Source: Flavobacterium sp. (GTDB lineage: Bacteria > Bacteroidota > Bacteroidia > Flavobacteriales > Flavobacteriaceae). Taken from it: 20,290 nucleotides of DNA. Made by a program: the position numbers and the translations under genes. The notes beneath the pieces were generated by a model. The model saw only the letters and a program-made list of their open reading frames with translations, was not told the DNA's origin and made no database searches. Shown in pieces: positions 15,294 to 20,290 of this stretch; the first letter of the stretch is position 1, and every line of letters begins with the position of its first letter. Where the stretch lies: positions 1-20,290 of the forward strand of contig JASLED010000081.1 in the NCBI GenBank assembly GCA_030151255.1, given 5' to 3'.

Positions 15294-15839
15294 ATGAAAA
15301 AACAAGTATTTACAGCTATCGTAGCTTTATTAGGATTAACTTCATTTGCTCAAAACTCAGAAAGCGTAACTCTAAACGTAAAATTAAACCCAATTCAAAC
15401 TTTAGTAGTTAATACAAATCAAAAAATTGTAAACCTTGAATATAGTAGCAAATCTGACTATGCAAACGGGGTTACTAACACAAACGAGAACCACTTAACT
15501 GTTTATAGTACAGGTGGATTTCAAGTAAAAGTTAAAACATCTGGTGCAACATTAGGAAATATTGTAGAAGGAACAACTACTGGAGGAACAATCAATGCAA
15601 ACTCTATTACAGTTACTCCAAGCCCAGGTAGTAATGCCATAGCTGGTACAGCATATGCTGCAAAATCTTTATCTGGTGAAGACCAAACAATTGTATCATC
15701 AAAAGTAGGTGGTGTAGATGCAAAAATATCTGTGGCGTATAAAGGAGCTGGTGCAGAAACTTATTTAAACAATTACGTTGCTGGTCAAAATCCAACAGTT
15801 TACACAACTCAAGTAACATATACAATTATTGCACAATAA
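15294..15839 (+). CDS. Secreted pilin-like beta-rich subunit, copy 2 (possible major subunit)
   Basis: This is a 181-residue exported protein with a signal peptide ending at SFAQ (about residue 20). The mature N terminus NSESVTLNVKLNP has the same alternating V-L-V-L pattern as its tandem paralogue. It shares YSTGGFQVKVK, the DQTIVSSKVGG segment and the C-terminal strand TTQVTYTIIAQ. No cysteines or metal motifs are present. It is placed as the last subunit gene before the chaperone and is followed by a strong hairpin that could raise its mRNA level relative to the assembly genes, so it may be the main shaft subunit; that is inference. I do not match it with confidence to a named pilin family, and the sequence differs from classical FimA/PapA (no disulfide, no penultimate Tyr). 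Confidence 0.75.
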   Translation: MKKQVFTAIVALLGLTSFAQNSESVTLNVKLNPIQTLVVNTNQKIVNLEYSSKSDYANGVTNTNENHLTVYSTGGFQVKVKTSGATLGNIVEGTTTGGTINANSITVTPSPGSNAIAGTAYAAKSLSGEDQTIVSSKVGGVDAKISVAYKGAGAETYLNNYVAGQNPTVYTTQVTYTIIAQ

Positions 15840-15847
15840 TTTTAAAT

Positions 15848-15885
15848 ATTTAAAAGTGTTACAGTATATTGTAACACTTTTAAAT
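15848..15885 (+). terminator. Strong hairpin between pilin 2 and the chaperone (terminator or attenuator)
   Basis: A perfect 16-bp stem (15848-15863 with 15870-15885), with core AAAAGTGTTACA/TGTAACACTTTT and loop GTATAT, begins eight bases after the pilin stop and ends 17 bases before the chaperone ATG. Partial termination or 3'-end protection would favour the pilin transcript over the assembly genes. Confidence 0.75.
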
Positions 15886-15902
15886 TTATTTTAAATTCAA
15901 TT

Positions 15903-16703
15903 ATGCGCGGTAAATTATTTATTCTTCTTTTACTTGTAATCTCTCAAGTAACTTTGGCTCAAACTGGGCTAACTGTTTCTCCGCCACGTTTATATTTCGA
16001 ATCTTCTAAAGGACAAAGTACAAATCAAAAGGTAACTATTACCAATGTTAGTAGTTCAAATACTTTAGATTTAGCTGTTAGTTTAGGTGATTGGCAATAT
16101 GATACATCTGGAGAAAATATAACTTTAGAACCAAATACACTAAACTCTTCTTGTGCCTCTTGGGTAACTGTAAAAAAAGAAGATTCTTACTTTTCGTTAA
16201 AACCAGGAGAGAAAAAAGAATTAGAAGTTATTTTAACTAATCCATTAAAAGCAAAAGATACCTTGTCGGTTCATAGCGCAATACTATATGTATCACAAAT
16301 GAATCCTATAGATGATGTTGATCCTAATGGAGCAAAGGTAAAAGTGAGCGTTAGATCTGGAGTAAAAATTTATCACAAACAAATGGGAAATAGCCAACGA
16401 AAAATAGAAATTCAAAACGCTGTGTACCAAAATGATAAAAAATTATTCTTACTTCAAATCGAAAACAAAGGAAATATTTGGGGAGATGGTAAAGTTTTTG
16501 TGGATATTTTAGATCAATCTACAGGAAAAAAAACATCATTGCCTGCAACTATTTTTTATACTATGCCTGGAAATAAAAGAGATATATTCTTTTCCATTCC
16601 AGAATCATTAACAAAGGCAAAAAAATATTTAGCTACTTTTTTGATTGATTATGGAGATGAAAACACAATTGAAATGGCCGAACTACAATTTACCTATGAG
16701 TAA
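15903..16703 (+). CDS. PapD-like periplasmic pilus chaperone
   Basis: This is a 266-residue exported protein with a signal peptide of about 20 residues (ending TLAQ). Residues 22-150 look like the first Ig-like domain of COG3121 fimbrial chaperones: GLTVSPPRLYFE at the start, with the Arg at the place of the PapD strand-A basic residue; VTITNVSSS; FSLKPGEKKELEVIL, matching the 'PG...' turn of the family; and KVSVRSGVKIYH, matching the G1 strand that carries the second conserved basic residue. A second beta domain with IENKGNIWGDGKVFVDIL follows to the end. Its expected job is to bind and protect the neighbouring subunits and hand them to an outer-membrane protein. The two Cys-poor domains fit the family size. 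The last eight bases overlap the next gene. Confidence 0.78.
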   Translation: MRGKLFILLLLVISQVTLAQTGLTVSPPRLYFESSKGQSTNQKVTITNVSSSNTLDLAVSLGDWQYDTSGENITLEPNTLNSSCASWVTVKKEDSYFSLKPGEKKELEVILTNPLKAKDTLSVHSAILYVSQMNPIDDVDPNGAKVKVSVRSGVKIYHKQMGNSQRKIEIQNAVYQNDKKLFLLQIENKGNIWGDGKVFVDILDQSTGKKTSLPATIFYTMPGNKRDIFFSIPESLTKAKKYLATFLIDYGDENTIEMAELQFTYE

Positions 16704-17718
16704 ATTTTGGACAATACTTTTTATTAGCTTACTATCTTTTATTGGATATGCCCAACAGGTAAATCTTACTGTTTGGAGTACTAATTATGTTGGTGTAGAT
16801 TCATATAACGGCACAACTGCAAATACAGCCTATACTATCCGTTTGGATGGTAACGGATTATTAGACATGTCTACTTGGCGTTTGTCTGCAAGAGTAACTT
16901 CTGCGATAACAAATGGCGATCAGGTAATTCCTGCCAATAAGTTTAGTTTAATACCAACTGGTACCGCTGGACAATTTAATCCAAATAACGTTCCAAACGT
17001 TGCGCAAATAGGAATAGTACCACAAACTATTTTACAAGATCAGCAAGAAGTATTTATGGTACCTCAAGCTTTGGCACGTTTATACAATGATGCATCAGGT
17101 AATTCGTACTATAATTTGTTTATGTATTTTAATCTTAAAATGGAAGGTGGTAGTTATCTTGCAAACCTTAGAAAATATAGTCAATTCAAATTAAATATAG
17201 AATTTAAGTTTTATGATGATAAAAATAATGTCAAAGTAGCTCCAAATCAAGTATTTTCTATTCAGATTAATGAGTTACAAGGAAATCCGCCTATAACTAA
17301 TGTTTTATCGTTAAAAGTGGCTTCTCATGCAAAAAATAGCATTCTAAATTTATCTACAATGAGTGATTATACTAGAGGTGCTATAATTGAAATAGATAAC
17401 GGATTAATTGTTCAAAGTACAACCGATTACGAGTTAAAAGTAAAGTCCATCTCTCCTACTTTTACTTCAGTATCAGGAGCAACTTTACCTTTAAATTCTG
17501 TTGGATTAACGCTTGTTCCTTCAACAGGAATAACGGCAAATGTTTATCCTATTCAGCTTAGTATGGCAGCGCAGCGCATTGCATCGGGCCTAAGCACAAA
17601 CGGAAATATTGGTAATTACAATATTAGATATTACACCACGGCAAACGATCCTATTTTGTTTCAGGCCAAAAAAGAAAATTTCTTTACTACTTTAGAATAC
17701 GAAATATTACCCAAATAA
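16696..17718 (+). CDS. Larger secreted subunit, possible tip or adhesin of the pilus
   Basis: I start this 340-residue protein at the ATG at 16696, because it opens a proper signal peptide (MSKFWTILFISLLSFIGYAQ) and overlaps the chaperone stop by eight bases; an in-frame ATG at 16645 lies within the chaperone gene and would mask the signal. The mature N terminus QVNLTVWSTN has the alternating pattern of the pilin N termini, and the C terminus FFTTLEYEILPK resembles the pilin end TTQVTYTIIAQ. In between are two beta-rich halves with related-looking phrases, PANKFSLIPTG near residue 95 and PLNSVGLTLVPSTG near 270. At about twice pilin size it could be a two-domain tip adhesin or an adaptor. The family is not recognised; the role is inferred from context. 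Confidence 0.65.
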   Translation: MSKFWTILFISLLSFIGYAQQVNLTVWSTNYVGVDSYNGTTANTAYTIRLDGNGLLDMSTWRLSARVTSAITNGDQVIPANKFSLIPTGTAGQFNPNNVPNVAQIGIVPQTILQDQQEVFMVPQALARLYNDASGNSYYNLFMYFNLKMEGGSYLANLRKYSQFKLNIEFKFYDDKNNVKVAPNQVFSIQINELQGNPPITNVLSLKVASHAKNSILNLSTMSDYTRGAIIEIDNGLIVQSTTDYELKVKSISPTFTSVSGATLPLNSVGLTLVPSTGITANVYPIQLSMAAQRIASGLSTNGNIGNYNIRYYTTANDPILFQAKKENFFTTLEYEILPK

Positions 17719-17738
17719 CTCTTGTTACAACTCTTTAC

Positions 17739-20290
17739 ATGTTAATTAATTTTTTTCAGAGATATATATTGATTTGTGGATTTTTACTTTTCACAACAAT
17801 TTCTTTTGGGCAAAATTTACCTACAATAGAATTAACATTGGAAAGCGAAATTAGTGCAAACAATCCAAATCTAATGGATGTATTAATTTCGATTCAAAAC
17901 AACGACAACAAATCTTTTCATGGTACATTGAAAGCAGAGTTACCAAAAGGAATTAAAAATATTTCTAATACCTCAACAACTTTAGATATAGAACCTAATG
18001 CCAGTCGTTTTATTTCTTTTAAAGTTTGGTTGGACAAAGAATTAGAAGCAGGAAATACCACTATTTCATTCAACATATTAGATTCTGAAAATAAAATAGT
18101 TTCTTCAAAAGAAATTACTCATACTATAAAAGAAAACAATCGATTAAAATTATCTGTCGAAAATCCTATTATATATATGAGCAATCCAAATGACTCCATT
18201 CGTATAAAAACAAATGTTGTTAATATTGGAAACAAACAACAAAATATTACACTTATTTATAAAATTCCGGAATTGGTTGGCGAAGTAAATTTCTTTGAAA
18301 TAAAAGGAACTTTAGATGTAAAAGATAGTGAAACCTATACTTTTGCATTTTTACCAACAAAACGATTACTGAAATTAGAACAATTTACAGTACAGATTAC
18401 AGGAATGCGAGGCGAGCTAAAAGAGCTTTTTGCAAATGCTTCTGTGCAAATACTTAATGTAAGTTCTAATCAGCAATTTATTTATTCTGGAAATGATTCT
18501 TGGAATTTTAGCAGACAACGAAATACACTTACCGCAAGCTACAGAAATATTGGTTCGGGAAGTAGTATTTATCAACTTCAAGGAGCTACAGATTTCAATT
18601 TACCTGCAGGTTTTGTTTCTATTGAAGGAAATTTGTATCAAGGCAACAACGATGAAAAACCAATTGTTACAAATACTGTTTTACGTTATCAACTAAACGA
18701 TAATAAGTTAGCGATAGGAAATATTAGCAAATCATTTGAAATGTCTTTATTTGGAAGAGGTGCATCAGTTGAAATTGAAGAAACAAAAATATTCAAATCG
18801 TTTGAAGTAGGCTTTATTGATCAGCAATATAACTTAATTCAACAAGACGGATTTTTAAAAAACGGATATGGCGTTTATACAAAAGTAGGAATTCCTACAA
18901 ACGGAAAAATAAACCAAGCTGATGTTTTATATGTTTTTAAAGACGATCCGTTTGAGCAAGCTAAGCACAACGTTATTTCTAACGAAGTAAATTATGATTT
19001 TAATCCCAATTGGCATTTAAATACAAAATTACATGCGGGCATTAGTACCTATTCTTCAGTAAATAAAACAATGGGCTCTTATGCCGCCGAAGCTTTATAT
19101 AATGGAAGAATAAACAGCTTATCTTTATTTGGAAATTACTTTGTAAGTAGCGATTATTTTCCAGGAAATAGAAAAGGAATTACCCAAATACAACAATCGG
19201 CAAGCAAAGCTATAGCAAATGAAAATAACCTAACGGCAAGTATTTTTTATTCTAATTTTTCGCCGCGCTCTGCCCTTTATAACACAAATATTTATTCGGA
19301 CAATATTCGTGCTGATATTGGAATTCAGTTTAGTAAAAAAAATAATTTAGGTGGCGGAATTTTTATACAACATCAATACGAAAGCAACTCAAGTTTTGAT
19401 CATTTCAATATAAATAATAGCAAAAATAGCGATTTAAAAGCATATCGTTTTGTTGAAAATCTTAATTGGTCTAGTGTTAATCAAAAGCATTTTATTAGCT
19501 TGAATTTAGATAATGGAATTGTAAAATATCCAATAGGAGATAAAATTAATTTTCAAGGAAGAGCGCAATTAAGCTATAATTTTAGTAATATTTACACTTC
19601 TTTGTCTTATCAACAAGGAAGTTATTTTTTGTCTGAATTTTATAACTTATATACACAAAATTCAGATAAAACTTTTCAACGATTTTTATTTTCTGTTGCT
19701 TATCAAAATAGTTTACTAAATAATAAACTACATATAAACACCGGATTTACATATTCCAAAGATCGAGTAATTACAAGTGCGCCTTCATTTTATACAAATC
19801 TAAATTATGCTGTAAGTAGCAATTTTTCAATTTATACAAATGCTTCGTGGTTTCAGTCAAAAAGCACTTCTCAATACTATGATTTTGCTTCGTTAAATCG
19901 ACTTTTTACCATTGAGGTTGGCTTGCAATTTACTCTTAATAAACGAGCGGTATCTAGCGGTAAAAAAAGTAAAATTTTGGCAACTGTTTTTTATGACAAC
20001 AACAATAATTCTGTTTTTGACGAAGGAGATGAAGTTGCACCAAACTATTTAACAACCTTTAATGTTCATTCATTTTTAACGGACGAAAAAGGGAAAATTT
20101 CTTATAAATCGGTTCCGTTTGGAAAGTATGATATTCGTCCGATTGTACAAGAAGGATGGTATCCGGCACTGTCGAGTATTACGGTTGATAGCTATTCTAA
20201 AAAAATTGATATTCCATTACATAAAAACGGAACGTTAACTGCCAAAGTAGAATATGATTTTGATGAAAAGAAAATAGTACAATTTGATCC
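17739..20290 (+). CDS. Large outer-membrane beta-barrel protein, candidate usher (3' end outside window)
   Basis: The frame is open from the ATG at 17739 through 850 codons to the window edge with no stop. The signal peptide is residues 1-24 (ends ISFG). Residues of about 26-245 form Ig-like beta domains with QNNDNKSFHGTLKAELPKGI-type, NEW3-like sequence. Residues of about 245-740 are a long run of short amphipathic, aromatic-rich strands separated by Asn/Ser turns (e.g. TSLSYQQGSYFLSEFY), as in outer-membrane barrels. Residues of about 745-840 hold an SdrD-B or carboxypeptidase-regulatory-like domain (FYDNNNNSVFDEGDE; FGKYDIRPIVQEGWY), like the C-terminal domains of some alternative-type ushers. 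Its place 20 bases after the subunit gene and in the chaperone operon suggests the assembly platform. I see no clear plug domain or classical PapC signature, so the usher role is unproven. Confidence 0.65.
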   Translation, partial: MLINFFQRYILICGFLLFTTISFGQNLPTIELTLESEISANNPNLMDVLISIQNNDNKSFHGTLKAELPKGIKNISNTSTTLDIEPNASRFISFKVWLDKELEAGNTTISFNILDSENKIVSSKEITHTIKENNRLKLSVENPIIYMSNPNDSIRIKTNVVNIGNKQQNITLIYKIPELVGEVNFFEIKGTLDVKDSETYTFAFLPTKRLLKLEQFTVQITGMRGELKELFANASVQILNVSSNQQFIYSGNDSWNFSRQRNTLTASYRNIGSGSSIYQLQGATDFNLPAGFVSIEGNLYQGNNDEKPIVTNTVLRYQLNDNKLAIGNISKSFEMSLFGRGASVEIEETKIFKSFEVGFIDQQYNLIQQDGFLKNGYGVYTKVGIPTNGKINQADVLYVFKDDPFEQAKHNVISNEVNYDFNPNWHLNTKLHAGISTYSSVNKTMGSYAAEALYNGRINSLSLFGNYFVSSDYFPGNRKGITQIQQSASKAIANENNLTASIFYSNFSPRSALYNTNIYSDNIRADIGIQFSKKNNLGGGIFIQHQYESNSSFDHFNINNSKNSDLKAYRFVENLNWSSVNQKHFISLNLDNGIVKYPIGDKINFQGRAQLSYNFSNIYTSLSYQQGSYFLSEFYNLYTQNSDKTFQRFLFSVAYQNSLLNNKLHINTGFTYSKDRVITSAPSFYTNLNYAVSSNFSIYTNASWFQSKSTSQYYDFASLNRLFTIEVGLQFTLNKRAVSSGKKSKILATVFYDNNNNSVFDEGDEVAPNYLTTFNVHSFLTDEKGKISYKSVPFGKYDIRPIVQEGWYPALSSITVDSYSKKIDIPLHKNGTLTAKVEYDFDEKKIVQFD

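Noticed and set aside
18493..18696. 67-codon open frame inside the barrel gene
   Set aside because: It lies in another frame of the continuous 850-codon frame that starts at 17739; the barrel frame has coherent strand-type sequence throughout.

Overview
The window is a low-GC chromosomal segment that fits a member of the class Flavobacteriia (Bacteroidota). The grounds are the strongly A+T-rich composition, TAnnTTTG-type -7 promoter elements, few Shine-Dalgarno sites, signal peptides ending in 'AQ', and typical flavobacterial families (PG_1098-like methyltransferase, S9D peptidase, PhoU-like/PiT pair). Species cannot be named from sequence alone. I saw no tRNA, rRNA, CRISPR array or insertion sequence.

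Layout. Positions 1-2636 hold a compact co-directional unit: the 3' end of rsmE, an AI-2E family permease and a THUMP-like methyltransferase whose GTG start directly abuts the permease stop. A small convergent two-TM membrane protein (2633-3046, - strand) and a thioredoxin-fold lipoprotein (3433-4002) follow. metK (4788-6080) sits behind a leader with a SAM-II-like riboswitch and a mutually exclusive alternative fold. Next comes a phosphate-uptake operon (PhoU-like protein plus PiT permease, 6594-8368), preceded by two 11-bp-spaced direct-repeat pairs that look like Pho boxes. On the - strand, a FabH-like KAS III and a fatty acid 2-hydroxylase-like protein form a probable lipid operon (10137-8424). 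A secreted S9D-type glutamyl endopeptidase (10329-12752) is divergent from it.

The accessory part is 13146-20290: an AraC-type regulator, two tandem paralogous secreted beta-rich subunits, a PapD-like periplasmic chaperone, a larger two-part secreted subunit overlapping the chaperone gene, and a large outer-membrane beta-barrel protein running off the window. The order (pilins, chaperone, larger subunit, barrel), the shared C-terminal strand of the three subunits, their alternating hydrophobic N-terminal strands and a strong hairpin between pilins and assembly genes all resemble a chaperone-usher fimbrial system. That would be unusual in Bacteroidota, where lipoprotein-based type V pili are the well-known type. 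This is the best candidate for an undescribed system here. The leaders of the two pilin genes also carry hairpins that display runs of C in their loops.
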